A DNA stretch of 64,000 bases, taken from the NCBI RefSeq assembly GCF_025118155.1, contig NW_026251391.1, forward strand, positions 437,501 to 501,500, given 5' to 3'. This document shows positions 1-11,243 of the stretch, in pieces; within the stretch, counting starts at the first letter, position 1, and each line of letters starts with the position of its first letter. The notes below the pieces were generated by a model. The model searched no databases, had not been told where the DNA came from, and saw nothing but the letters and a program-made list of their open reading frames with translations. The translations under genes and the position numbers were made by a program. The DNA comes from Cokeromyces recurvatus. Lineage: Eukaryota > Mucoromycota > Mucoromycetes > Mucorales > Mucoraceae.

Positions 1-1716
1 TCAATTTGACGCAATAATGGAGCAGTAGCTTCATCTACACTAGCATTAATATTATCCATCTTATTATCAAATTGCTGTAAACGTGATTGTAACTCTGTTA
101 TTTCTAGCCTTAGATGATCTTCATTTATGCCTGCTTGCTCCTCAACTGTTTGTAATGAAATTTGAAGTTCTCTTATTTCTTTCTTTAATTTATTCTCCAT
201 GGCTTCTGCATCTTGCTTTACCTTGGTTAACTCTTTATGTAGCCTATCATTAGCCATAATTTCCTTTTCAAGAGCAGCAGCACTCGATTGCATAGCCTCC
301 GTCTTTGCCTTTCTTCGTTCATCCTCCATACTTTCTAAAGTTTTCTTTAATGTTACTTCAGTCTCTGTTATCTTCTTTTGATGGGCTATCTTTTCAGATT
401 CAAGTGTATTGATATGTCTTGTTTGCTGTTCTGTTAGATCAGATAAAAGTTTAACAGATTCCTGAAGTCGTTTCTCTGTTTCAGCTTGTCTTGATTCCTT
501 CTCTGATGCCTCCAACAGACTTGCATTGGCCTTTTCAAGCCTTTTAGTTAACTCTGACAGATTTTTATCTGCTTCTGCTTTCTCTAGTCTCAACTTCTTA
601 ATCGTCGTAGTTTGTTTAAATTCAGTTTTAGATAGTTTTTCGCCCTCTTGTAATAATCCCTGAATCTTTTCATCTTTTATAGATATTTGCTTTTTCAAGT
701 CTTCAATGATCACTTCTAAACGTTTTACATTCTTTTGAAGACTAGCTGATGATCCAGCTTGTGCATTTTCTTCCTCTGATTTCTTTAATTTTGTTTCTAA
801 ATCTCTCATCTTGCATTCACTCTTCTCAGAATGTTCTTGTAACTGATGTATTTGATCGTGCAGTTTAGCAATATTTTCCATGGCCTGCAAAAGCTGCTGT
901 TCACGTTGTTCTAGGACTCGATCTTTATCATCATCATCATCATGAGTGATTCTATTGATATTTTGTGGTTCTGCTAATTTTTCTTCGCTTTCCGATTTAG
1001 TTTCTACACAATCCTGCTTAGTTTTATCCTCATCCTCCTCCATGGCTGCTACAGGTTCATATTTTATTTCGTTATTATCCCGATTCGTATCTTTTGATGA
1101 GTCGAGACATTCATCTTCAGTTGGCTCTATTTCTGTCTTCTTCACACTCATGTCTACTTCAAGTAACGATATTTTCTCCTCTTTATCCTTCTCTTCACTC
1201 ACATTCATATCCTCCTGTTCTTTCCTCACCTTTTCCGTCATCGTCATCTCATTTCCTTCGTTCTTCTTCACACTCTTTTTATGATGAGATACATTCAAAT
1301 GCTTTGGTTTATCAGCCATAACAGCAGCTAATCGACTTGATAAATCTAGACTTGGACGTGTGCTTATTGAAGGAGAATTCGTTTTCTTTGTTGACTTGGG
1401 TTTTTCAATTGTAGTAACTGCACCACTAATAGGATCAATATAAGTTTCTGTTTCAGTATCTTTATAATATACATTATGTATGTATTAAAAGATAAAAAAA
1501 AATTAACTTTCGAAAGGAAAAAAAAAAAAAAAAAAAAAAAAAGGGAGATTAATAAGGGACATTAGAACATCATTTACCTTCGTTTGCTGATGACTGTCGT
1601 TGAGTAATAGGTTGTTCGAGAAAAGAATCAAAAGTTGTTTCTACATTAGATATAGCTTGCTTAAAATATCCACCCCATTTTGAAGTAGTTTCACTAGAAC
1701 CAAAGAAACCGCTCAT
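1..1716 (-). CDS. TMF/Sgm1-like golgin, coiled-coil protein (5' part; runs off the left edge)
   Basis: Partial gene. Exon 1 is 1716-1578 and exon 2 runs from 1459 past position 1; the 118-base intron has GT-AG ends and preserves the frame. The first ~45 residues (start MSGFFGSSETTSKWGGYFKQ) carry a W-x-x-Y-F-K-Q-A-I pattern like the N-termini of TMF1/Sgm1 golgins. A low-complexity acidic linker follows, then from about residue 230 an uninterrupted heptad-rich coiled coil reaches the window edge. TMF/Sgm1 proteins tether vesicles at the Golgi through Rab6/Ypt6; the C-terminal Rab-binding part would lie outside the window. Other long coiled-coil golgins are possible alternatives because only the N-terminal block is diagnostic. 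A 23-base poly(T) on the sense strand lies 38 bases upstream of the ATG. Confidence 0.65.
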
Positions 1717-3870
1717 TATTAAATCATTTAAAAGCTTTATATGAATGGGATTTCAAAAAAAAAAAAAAAAAAAAAAAGGGAAATATGTGTATATAAGAGA
1801 AATATGAGTTTCAAAGGAAAAGGAAAGAATAAATAAAAATGAAGAAAAGCGGAATTTAAAAGCATTTCTAGTAGCGATGAATAAGAACACACTATCTTTA
1901 ATATATTGTAAAGGAGGAATAATAATCATGATAATTTCTCTGATAGGATATTAGTCAATAGTTTATATAATCACCACTACACCACATCTTATATTTCCTG
2001 TATTTTTTATATCAATTATTTTATAACTTCTTTACTTGTTTTTATACTTCTTAAAGTCAATTTGGAGCAAAAAGATATTTTATTATACAAACAATAGTTA
2101 AAGAAGGCACAAGATTATTAAAAGACGCGTAAGAAAAGATATATTTATTTTATTTTATTTTTCATTTTTATTTCATATATAAAAAAAAGTGAATCCCCAA
2201 TTCGTCAACAGTAATAATTACTGCAGTCCAAAGGTGGCCGCGTGGAGGCTAGGATTCTTTGCACCTTCTTTGTTCTTGTATTTTTTATTTTTACTAGGAG
2301 GTTAGAAAAAACCCATAGCCATCACAATATGTAACGCCCTCTGAATCAACAAGATACCCTACAATGTCCTCCTAATTCAAGGAGGGCAAGATAGGGTGTC
2401 TTCCTCATCAAGAGCCCGGTACATAAGTGGTAGCCATGAGAAAAAGAATTTCCTCCTAGGGCAGGGAAGAAGAAGAAGAATAAAATAGTATTATTTAATG
2501 ACTTACCTTTGGAAGAAATAGTAATAATAATAAAGAAGAAGAAAAAAAGGGAAAAAATAATAACTTTGAATATCTACTTTTTTATAAGAATAAGGAGGTC
2601 GTTGTTGTAAATTACAGTCACAATCATATGAAATCGATAAGAATATGTGTTACCCCACATTTAATACATGCATACACACACATACACACACAGTTACATT
2701 ATTTAATTTTCTTCCTTTCTTATAAAAAGTAACAATGTGTAAAATAGTAAAATGTTGTCAATTTTATATCTTCTTTATGACTATATGAAATGTGTTTATG
2801 TTAAAGAAAAGTAAAGTAAGTAAAATAAATGTCCTTTTGTTTTTACTTTTTTGTTTATATTCTCATCAACTTTCTTTTTTCCTATTTAGGCAACTAATTT
2901 GCATCTCATTTGTACAATATACTACTATTTTCTAACAAGGGGTATTTGATAAGTCTAGTCTCTCTTGTGTTGTGCTTAAAATCATTCTTCTGCCAAAATG
3001 ATGTTGTAAAGATTAACGATTTTAGCTTCGTTGATGCATGCTATGAAAACCAGTTTAAGTATTTGTGACTTGCATTCATAGTAAACTTTCCCCTCCCCCT
3101 TTTATATAGTATACAATGCATTTTATTCTATATACTGTTTTAACGTCAAAATATGTATAAATGCGGGTTATTATTATTTTTTTTTTAAAAAAAAAAGAAA
3201 CAAAGTGAATATTACCGCTGTTGAAAGTGTCTATTCTCTCAATGAACGATATTTGCTAGTAGTTTATAACAAAGGCTAACTTCATGCGTCCATTTCATAC
3301 AATGATCAGTCATCTTATTAGCTTAATTATAGCATGTCGTATTTAGATTGATTTCTGTTATAGTGTTTGGATCAAACATACTTCATATGCTTGTCAGAAA
3401 AGAAAAGAAAAAAGGTTCATGTAGTCATTACCAAAAAGTATATGTGTATATATGTACAGGTAATGGGCTATTTATTATGTTTGCTTACTTTTTCTTAGAA
3501 AGCATAGCAGAAATGTGAAACCCACTTAAATTCTTTGGCACGTCAAAGCTACATTATTATGAGGTATATCAAATACATATTCTTTAAAGTACTCTTGTTG
3601 TAGTGTTCTCTTTCTTTCTTTCTTTTATATACACCGTATTTCAATAATAGTATTAAATTCGTTTAACAATTAAGTATGTAGATTCTTTTTTTTTTATGAT
3701 CCTAATGATATTAATATACTTATATTGCTTTTCAGTAGAAACCTAGTGCAAAGTAGTATTCGTTATTATAATAAAGAAAGAAAGAAAGAAAGAAAAAAGG
3801 CTGTATTAGCGGTCATTGAATGTAAGGAAGAGCGGGTGCTATCTATTTTAACTTTAGTCGTCACATAAAC

Positions 3871-3932
<62 letters not shown>

Positions 3933-3985
3933 ACCCACACACCCACACATAACAATTATTATTCGAATATAATTTATTGTTTCGT
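1717..3985. other. Gene-poor spacer, 2.3 kb
   Basis: No supported gene. It holds A/T homopolymers (A23 at 1755-1777, T10A10 at 3177-3196, A59 at 3873-3931) and a locally less AT-rich block at about 2220-2470 that contains a long imperfect inverted repeat. The block also holds an exact 15-base palindrome near 2209-2223. No ORF above about 40 codons looks coding. It is the head-to-head interval between the golgin (-) and Mrs2 (+), so it must contain both promoters. Confidence 0.6.
2294..2459. repeat. Long imperfect inverted repeat (fold-back element)
   Basis: The arms 2294-2373 and 2380-2459 are reverse complements over nearly their whole length, around a 6-base loop. The ends are an exact 8-base terminal inverted repeat (ctaggagg / cctcctag). 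Well-paired blocks include 2351-2361 with 2392-2402 and the inner aggagg/cctcct stem. Several arm mismatches are transitions, which would still pair as G-U in RNA. I see no flanking target-site duplication. It could be a MITE-like fold-back, or a locus giving a hairpin RNA. Confidence 0.7.
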
Positions 3986-5500
3986 ATGAACGGTATGCAA
4001 AGATCTAGCATTTTATTAACGAAATTCTTCAAACCATCAGCTTTCAATAGATCAACACACCATTTTTATCTTAGACCTTCAACAAAATTTTGTCTAAAAA
4101 GATTTTATGCAACTAGAAAAATAAAGACGAATAATACACATGCCGAACCTTCCACGAATGTACCTAGAAGGGTCATTGCTCTACCTACAAAAGTAATGGA
4201 AATGAAGTTACGATGTAATATACATATATATATATATATATCTATACATATACATATACATACATATGCATATACATATACATATATATATAAAAAGATA
4301 GATAAATAGATATAATATATAGTTTTATATTTCTTTTACTTAAAAAGGTTTGAATATATATAAATGTCCATTTTAAATAGGCACTGAATTTGATTACAAA
4401 GGGGATGTCAAAACTACAGCAGGGGAATTTCTGAAATCTGATTTTTGTCAAAAACATTCATTATTGCCACGTGATCTAAGAACGATCGATACCTATTCTG
4501 TTTATCAAAAGCCGAACATACTTGTGAGAACGGAAGCCATCTTGGTGAATGTAGCACATTTAAAAGCATTGTTGAAGAGTGATTTGGTTGTATTGTTTGA
4601 CACATATGGATCAACCGATAGTTATAACCAGAGTATATTCATTTATGATTTACAAGAGAGATTGAGATCACAAAAAGAGAGTTTACCTTTTGAATTTAGG
4701 CAAGTAAAACAAGATATAAAGAATTATATGATGGATTGAAATAATGGATAAGAATTTTTGCTTTTAATAATAACATTAGGGCACTTGAAGCAATATTAAT
4801 ATCAGTTACTTCATCATTACAATCTGAGTTGGATATATTAGAAGGACCAGTGAATAAGTTATTAGGAGATTTAGAAGATTTAGCAGATATTGAAGAATCC
4901 ATGAATGGAGATAAACTACGAGATTTATTACAATATTCTAAGAAATTAGCTAAATTTGAACAAGATGCTTTATCTATTCGAGATGCATTAGAAGAAGTAT
5001 TAGATAATGGTAAATAGAAAGCAGATTCTGTTTATTGCACTGGGAGAAAAAGAAAACTGAATTCTATTATTTTTTTTTTTGAAGATGAGGATTTGGCTGC
5101 TATGTATTTGTCGGATAAAAAATCAGGCAGATTTAGAGCACCTGAGGATCATGAAGAAGTTGAATTGTTATTAGAAGCTTATTATAAGCAAACAGAAGAA
5201 ATTGCTGCAAAGGCATCAACATTAAGACAACATATGAAATCTACAGAGGAAATTGTGCAACTTATATTAGATGTGTCACGGAATTCATTAATGTGGTATG
5301 ATATTCGATTGACGATTTTCACCTTATCTGCTACAGTCGTGAGTGGTTATGGTGCACTTTTCGGTATGAATTTGAAAAATTATTTTGAAAATGATCCTTA
5401 TGCTTTTGGTCTCTTATCTGGTCTTGCCGTCATGTCTGGTTTAGGCGTGTTTGCAGTTGCCTTTAAGAAATTAAGAACATTAGCTAAAATTAAACCTTAA
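3986..5500 (+). CDS. MRS2: Mrs2/Lpe10-type mitochondrial magnesium channel (CorA family)
   Basis: Four exons (3986-4214, 4381-4699, 4780-5009, 5085-5500) encode 397 residues. The N-terminus is basic and rich in S, T, R and F, as expected of a mitochondrial presequence. A long helical domain follows, including the conserved block around LLGDLEDLADIEESM and the LDNDEDLAAMYLSDK segment. Two C-terminal membrane helices follow, with the signature G-M-N motif in ALFGMNLKN at the pore. The family conducts Mg2+ into the mitochondrial matrix as a pentamer. The start is the first ATG in frame. Intron 2 begins with GC, not GT (AG|GCAAGT), which is the only reading that keeps the FRALEAIL block intact. 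A poly(A) tract of 59 bases ends 54 bases upstream of the ATG. Confidence 0.93.
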
Positions 5501-5622
5501 AAATAAACATAACATGATTGATTTTATTATTATTTTAATAGATAAAAAAAAAAAAAATATATTCATATTCATATTCATATTCATGTATATTTTTTAGTCG
5601 TTTTAGAATAAGGACATTATAA

Positions 5623-6177
5623 TTAAATAGTCGCATTACGAACAACCAGCACTGGACAAGGACATTCTTTAAGACAAGTATCTGAAACAGAACCCAAAAA
5701 GACACTCTTGACAGTACTTAAACCACGCGAACCCATAATCAATAAATCTACTTTATGTGCAGCTGTGTAACGAGGAATTAATGTTTTAGCATCACCCCAT
5801 AAAATATGAACTTCACTAGAAATATTCATTTTATGAAGATGGGCTGACATATCTTCTAAACGTTTTCGAGCAACCTGACCTTGAGGATGATGTTCAGCTT
5901 CCTTAATAGCTTCTTCTACTCTTGAAGTAGTTGTAGAAAGCATAGGTAAATCACCATCCGTGGCAGTAGTAGTAGTAGTAGTAGCCACAGATTCTTTCTT
6001 TGAAAATATACTACCTACTCCTGTTTTATCTGCTCTGTTAACAGCCGATAATAAGATAATATGATCATGTTCAGGACGAATAATGTTCTTTATAGACCAA
6101 TCAAATAATTTATGAGCATCTTCACTACCATCATAAGCAATAGCAATACGACGTTTATCAACAATAGAAACAGACAT
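5623..6177 (-). CDS. Universal stress protein (UspA) domain protein
   Basis: Single exon, 184 residues. It opens with the UspA beta-strand and acidic turn (RRIAIAYDGSEDAHK) and ends with the nucleotide-binding signature MGSRGLSTVKSVFLGSVSDT followed by CPCPVLVVRN, i.e. the G-2x-G-9x-G(S/T) loop of ATP-binding Usp proteins. A serine/threonine-rich insert with a run of six threonines (about residues 66-71) separates the two halves and probably forms a surface loop. Family members bind ATP and act in stress responses; the specific role here is not predictable. It is divergent from CHS7 with 355 bases between the start codons. The coding match is clear over the whole length. Confidence 0.85.
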   Translation of the reverse strand: MSVSIVDKRRIAIAYDGSEDAHKLFDWSIKNIIRPEHDHIILLSAVNRADKTGVGSIFSKKESVATTTTTTATDGDLPMLSTTTSRVEEAIKEAEHHPQGQVARKRLEDMSAHLHKMNISSEVHILWGDAKTLIPRYTAAHKVDLLIMGSRGLSTVKSVFLGSVSDTCLKECPCPVLVVRNATI

Positions 6178-6532
6178 TGTGTATATTCAAATTAAAACAA
6201 AAAAAAAAGAATAGAGTGAATTTAAACAAAGTAAGAGAAAAAAAAAAAAGAAAAAAAGAAAAAAAATGGAATTATGGCAACTTCTTTATAAATAATTTTT
6301 GATGGATTTTTTATGCAGAAAGAAAAAAAAAAAAAAATACACATATAAAACTTGTTTGTAATATAAAAGGAAATTTCTGCTAAAGTCAAAAAATATCAAT
6401 AAAAGACGGAAAATATGATGAATAACATGTATTTGTATATTTTTTTTGGTTCAAATTAAAATGCTTGTATAAATCCTTGATTATTAAAAACTAGATACGT
6501 CGTTGAACATTCTTCTTTATTATTATCAATTT
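6178..6532. promoter_or_regulatory. Shared divergent promoter interval, USP (-) / CHS7 (+)
   Basis: Contains several interrupted A-tracts (poly-T on the USP sense strand, 6230-6265) and otherwise AT-rich sequence. No ORF or recognisable binding site stands out. Its assignment as a promoter comes only from its position between two divergent start codons. Confidence 0.5.
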
Positions 6533-7733
6533 ATGATACAATTTAAATTTCAAACTTTCAAATTTGATGGAATCTGTCAAACTGTCGCTTTAACTCTTTG
6601 TCCATTGATGGGAAAATTCGATGGCATTGAGCCTATTTGTTATTCACGAAACGTGGATATGGCAGGCTTTCTTATTTTCCAGCCTGGTAATAATAACAAT
6701 CTAAGTCTTGAAAGTAAATCTTTTTAACTCTTTATTTTATTGTTTTAAGCAATGTTGATTATGAATATGATTGCTCTTTTCATGACAGGCGTTATGATAT
6801 ATCATATAAAAACTAAATATACTGCAGTAGGTAAAGAATAACACTAATCATAATAAAAAAGTCAAGCTACAAATATACTTGTGATAGGTCGAAAAGAGAT
6901 TATCATATTCTTTCAATTATATTCAGTGACTATTTTTCTTGAAATGTTATTGGTAACTAATATTATACCAACGGCATCTATATTATATCCAGTAAGTGTA
7001 TACTAAAATGACATGGAAAAAAAAAAGAATAGGGTTTATTTTATTTATTTTTATTATCCCAGTTTTTTACAGCGACGCATATAGGATTAATTAGTGCACT
7101 TTGTTGGTGCCTATTATTAACTGGATTTGTTGGATTTCAATTCACAGAAGATGGTACAGCGATTAGTTTATGGGTTAGTAGTATATGAAATGTGGTGTGA
7201 GAATTCATGAATGTCAGCAGATAATGAATTGACAAAAAAAAAAAAATTTTTTTTTCTCTTATTAGTCAATTCGCATTAGTACATTTATAGTATTTTTTAT
7301 AGTTGGATTTATTGCTATGGCAACTTTTAATAATCTTGGACCCTTCAAGTATACATCTCCTGGAATTTTATGGACAATCTATTTTATACTAAATGGATCT
7401 ATGCTTCTTATTTATACGATATCACAAGCTATTTTAATCCTGTTTACCTTAGATGATCGATGGCCATTAGGAGACGTTATATTTGGAGTTTTATTTTTTG
7501 TATCAGGCTTAGTTGTAACTTACATATTTTCCGTTACACTATGTGAAGAAATGAAGCATTATCTAGATGGTCTCTTTTTCGGTAGTTTGTGTGATTTATT
7601 AGCTGTAATGATGGTTTATAAATATTGGGATTCAATTACAAAAGAAGATTTGGAGTTTTCAATCGATTTGAAATATCAAAATTGGGAAACACAAGCTTTA
7701 TTTAACGAGGAAGAAGTAAAAAGTGCTAAATGA
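6533..7733 (+). CDS. CHS7: Chs7-type chitin synthase export chaperone
   Basis: Five exons (6533-6686, 6750-6830, 6888-6991, 7063-7173, 7266-7733) give 305 residues; all introns are GT-AG and in phase. The N-terminal block has [14 protein letters not shown] and [15 protein letters not shown], followed by about seven hydrophobic segments. Conserved Chs7 landmarks are KYTAVGRKEI, the [18 protein letters not shown] helix, DRWPLGD, and the C-terminal block [14 protein letters not shown] then [15 protein letters not shown]. Chs7 is an ER membrane protein needed for folding and ER exit of class IV-type chitin synthases, so this gene serves cell-wall synthesis. The start at 6533 is the first ATG in frame and matches family N-termini. 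Confidence 0.93.
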
Positions 7734-8002
7734 ATAGTATTTAGAATAAACATCATATAATTAAAGACACTACATTCGCGTAGTGCTAATTAATCAAATG
7801 AGATTGTCACACCACTTTTTTTTTTTTCTGTGAATCCTATCATATAGTAGACTCGGATTGTTTGTGTATCTTGGAAAAAAAAAATAATGTCTTTTCTATA
7901 AAGTTTAAACTATTTTTTTTTCATTTTACTCTTTTCTTTTTAAATATTTATTGATCTACAATAAAACAAAATAAAATAAAATAAATAAATAAATAAAATA
8001 AA

Positions 8003-8446
8003 ATGACAGTATTGTTTAGACAGCTTAGAACACTTATTTCTGAAGTCCCTTTACGACAAAAGAAATCTGAAGCACATAACAATAATAAAAATCATGCAAC
8101 ACAATCATCGTCATCAACAACAACAAGAAGAAAGTCACTTTCAGTTAAAATCAGCAAAGAACCACCAGCTATAGTTTATTTTGAAAGAGATGCCTTAGAA
8201 GAATCATTTGAATGTATCTTTGACCCACAGGTCCATCATGATGAAGAAAAGGATCATCCTGATCTATTCACGCGTGAGGAGAAAAGAAAAGAAGACTCGT
8301 TAAAGCCTTGGCAAAAGCCACCTTATAAATCACAAACATTGATGAGTCGATTTAAATTAGCTTTTATCCATAAGAATATTCATGCTGATACTACGTTTCC
8401 CATGCATCAATCAAATCACTCCTCCTCTGAGCCTATTGTCACTTGA
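8003..8446 (+). CDS. Uncharacterised 147-residue protein
   Basis: Single exon, not recognised. The N-terminus is basic, followed by a low-complexity N/S/T stretch (about residues 26-43) and an RRKS segment of the kind phosphorylated by basic-directed kinases. A more ordered middle (PAIVYFERDALEESFECIFD) and a proline/lysine stretch (KPWQKPPYKSQTLM) follow. No membrane helix or signal peptide is visible. The ATG follows an A-rich leader made of AATAAA-like repeats, similar to other genes in this window, and codon use looks coding, which is why I accept it. Function unknown; probably lineage-specific. Confidence 0.6.
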   Translation: MTVLFRQLRTLISEVPLRQKKSEAHNNNKNHATQSSSSTTTRRKSLSVKISKEPPAIVYFERDALEESFECIFDPQVHHDEEKDHPDLFTREEKRKEDSLKPWQKPPYKSQTLMSRFKLAFIHKNIHADTTFPMHQSNHSSSEPIVT

Positions 8447-9255
8447 AATACCTTCTTTCCTTTTTGTAAATACTTGTATACATATTTATTTATATCACTT
8501 ATTATTACATAAATACCCTATAATTTAATATACTTGATATATAAATCTTTAATTTTGGAATCTCAATCACGTATCAATAGGTAAAACGGAAATAATGACT
8601 GAAGCTACTACTTGTTTATAAGTCTATTAAATACTGTATTTATTTTAAGATTTTTTTTTAAAAAAAAAAAAAAATGGTATGATCTCAGTCACCATTTCTA
8701 TTGTCACAAGTATCAGAAATCTAATTTTACTAAATATCTATATATAACTGAAAATTCACTTGCTGACACTGTTATTATCATCAAGCATTCTCTCAGGATA
8801 ATCGTATGTATATAATTCACCCTATCTTTATTTCAATATATACGTGAATAAAATATAGAGAATAAGATAAAGCTTTGTTAAATAAATCAATCTTATTCTC
8901 ATAGGTTAAATATTGATAAATAATAATAAGAATTTTATATTATTTAATTCGATTTATTATTATTATTATTCATATTTGATTCGTAGTTGTTTGATACTAT
9001 TCTAGTCTATCATCTTCTCTATCTTACAGTAGACATTTTAATATTTTAATTATTACAGTCACTTACATGATCAGACGTAACTTGGTATTTTTTTTTTTCT
9101 CTACATATAATTCTCTAGCAAGCTTTTATTTTCTTTTTATTTTATTTTATTTTTTTAATTAACAAATTGTAATATGAACACTGAAATATCAAAAGGTAGA
9201 ATCTCATTTTATACAAAAAAAAAAAAAAGAAAAGGAAATATTGATTAAATACTTG
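8447..9255. other. Spacer without a supported gene
   Basis: AT-rich 0.8 kb containing a T9A15 junction (8651-8674) and pyrimidine runs ahead of the AOS1 start. A 67-codon ORF that crosses the T9A15 tract is low complexity and not convincing. Confidence 0.5.
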
Positions 9256-10730
9256 ATGATCTATTTGATAGACGAAGCAGCTATTTACGATCGTCAGATT
9301 CGACTTTGGGGTTTCGACGCGCAACAAAGGTAAATAAGAAGAAGAAAAAGAAAAAAAAAAAGAATAGAATAGAAGCATAAGTATTCATTCACTTAAATAT
9401 ACATGTACATGTTATTAGAATTGGTAAAGCTGATATTCTCATTGCTGGGATGCGTGCTTTAAGTGATGAAGTTTGTAAAAACCTTGCTTTAGCTGGTGTT
9501 GCCAGCATTACATTACTTGATCATGAAACAGTAACTGAATACGATTTGGGTGCTCAATTCTTTCTAACTGAAGCTAATATTGGACAGAATGTATGTAACA
9601 GAAATGAATCTATTTAAATCGTACTTTTTATTTATATATATATATATATATATGTGTGTGTATTATGTTAATAGAAAGCACAAGCAGCAGCAAGTAGTAT
9701 TCGAAATTTAAATCCTCGTGTTCAAGTGATTGTTGATCAGCAAAACATTAAAGAAAAAACTCCAGAATTTTTCGAATCATTTTCAGTTGTATGTTTAATT
9801 CATTCTGATTACACATTAATAGTAAGTTTATTTTATTTTAGATGAACAACAATCAAATGATAACATGGCTATAATTTAAATAGGCACACATAGATGAAAT
9901 CAGAAGAAGAGTTAAAAAGCCATTCTATGCTGCCGACGTCTTTGGCTGGTTTGGCTATATTTTTTGCGACTTGATTGAACATGCTTATATTCAGTAAAGT
10001 ATAAGATGAACATGAATCGATAGAAAAAAAAAAAAAAAAAAAAAAAAAAACTAAATAATTGTATTATTTGTTTGTTTATTTAGAGAAAAGAAATTAAATT
10101 CTCCTGTTGATACTAAAAAAGCAACAACTGTGGAAAAGACGGCAAGAGTAGAGATCTATTCCAGCTTAGATGAATCTTTGCAAAAGAATTGGACAGATAC
10201 AAGAATTAAGACTATTAAAAGAAGAACTTCGCCTATGACTTTTCTTATTCATAGTAAGTTATTCAAAATTAAATTTCATATTATTTTGTATTTAATCATT
10301 TATACAGTATTGTTGAAGTTTGAAAAAGAATATCAACGAATTCCAACAAAAGCAGATGAAAAGCTATTACTTGAAAATAAGTCTAAATATTTATCTGATA
10401 TGGGTATTAATGACGATAGTATTTTAGATGATAACTTGATAAGGTAAACAAACTACTATGCCATTCTTGAATCTTTTTATTTATTTATTTTATAATAGTG
10501 AAATGGTGAGGTTGTATGATACAGAATTATCAGCTGTAGCTGCTATTGTGGGCGGTATTTTAGCACAAGATATTTTAAGAACCCTTTCTGCTAAAGAATT
10601 GCCTATTCAAAACTGGTTTTATTATAATGGCTTAGATGGTACATGTTTATATCTATTATTTATTTATTTAAACATTAGATGTTTATTTATTTTATATTCT
10701 ATAGGTTCTGGCTTAGTTCATAAGATTTAA
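9256..10730 (+). CDS. AOS1: SUMO-activating enzyme E1 subunit 1 (Aos1/SAE1)
   Basis: Eight exons (9256-9329, 9419-9590, 9675-9821, 9884-9993, 10084-10253, 10308-10443, 10499-10638, 10705-10730) give 324 residues. The start of the ThiF/E1 fold is unmistakable: AIYDRQIRLWGFDAQQRIG, then ILIAGMRALSDEVCKNLALAGV and LLDHETVTEYDLGAQFF. The C-terminal block SAVAAIVGGILAQDILR is typical of E1 subunits. No catalytic-cysteine domain is present, as expected of the Aos1 half, which pairs with Uba2 to adenylate SUMO. The intron at 9994-10083 contains 27 consecutive A. The ATG at 9256 leaves a short N-terminus (MIYLIDEAA); I see no better upstream start. Confidence 0.92.
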
Positions 10731-11243
10731 TCATAATTAGACAGTATGCATATATAAAAGAAATGTAAATAAATGGCCAAAATATACATGAATATATAAT
10801 TATTAGATTTTACATGCATCATAATAGCTTTTTTTTTTCTAAATAAATAAATATGTCTTGAATACTATGTAAATTGTATAACAGCTGTCAAAAGAACATT
10901 TACATAATAATCAACCTAATTAAAGCTACTAAAATATATTGTAATAATCTTAGCATAAGACTGTTAATATGTATACATACACATACACATACACATATAC
11001 TTTCGGAAAAAGAAAAATGAAGAAGGAGATTGCTTCCTGGTAATAGAAGCATTGTTGTTCTTTCTATTTTTATTAGGTTTCAGTTCCTTAACGGAACAAG
11101 AAGCGTCGTCGGGAATACTTCTGGCAATAATAAATAATTTATTAAATATATAGCATATTATTTTTGTATTTTGTATTTTTATACTTTTCTTTTTTTTTTT
11201 GATAATCTTTTTCTCTATATTTCAAATAGATAGAGTGCTAGAG
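10731..11243. other. Spacer without a supported gene
   Basis: About 0.5 kb. It has a small stem-loop (gttcc-ttaac-ggaac near 11090) and T-rich sequence just before the protease start. Nothing coding is visible. Confidence 0.45.

Noticed and set aside
1..1321. Plus-strand ORFs across the golgin (for example at 199, 946 and 1094)
   Set aside because: They are serine/phenylalanine-rich shadows of the coiled-coil gene on the other strand.
2160..2260. tRNA-like 7-base acceptor stem on the minus strand near 2191-2258
   Set aside because: The outer stem pairs, but there is no D arm, no T-loop consensus and the presumed anticodon arm is a plain palindrome with a 1-base loop.
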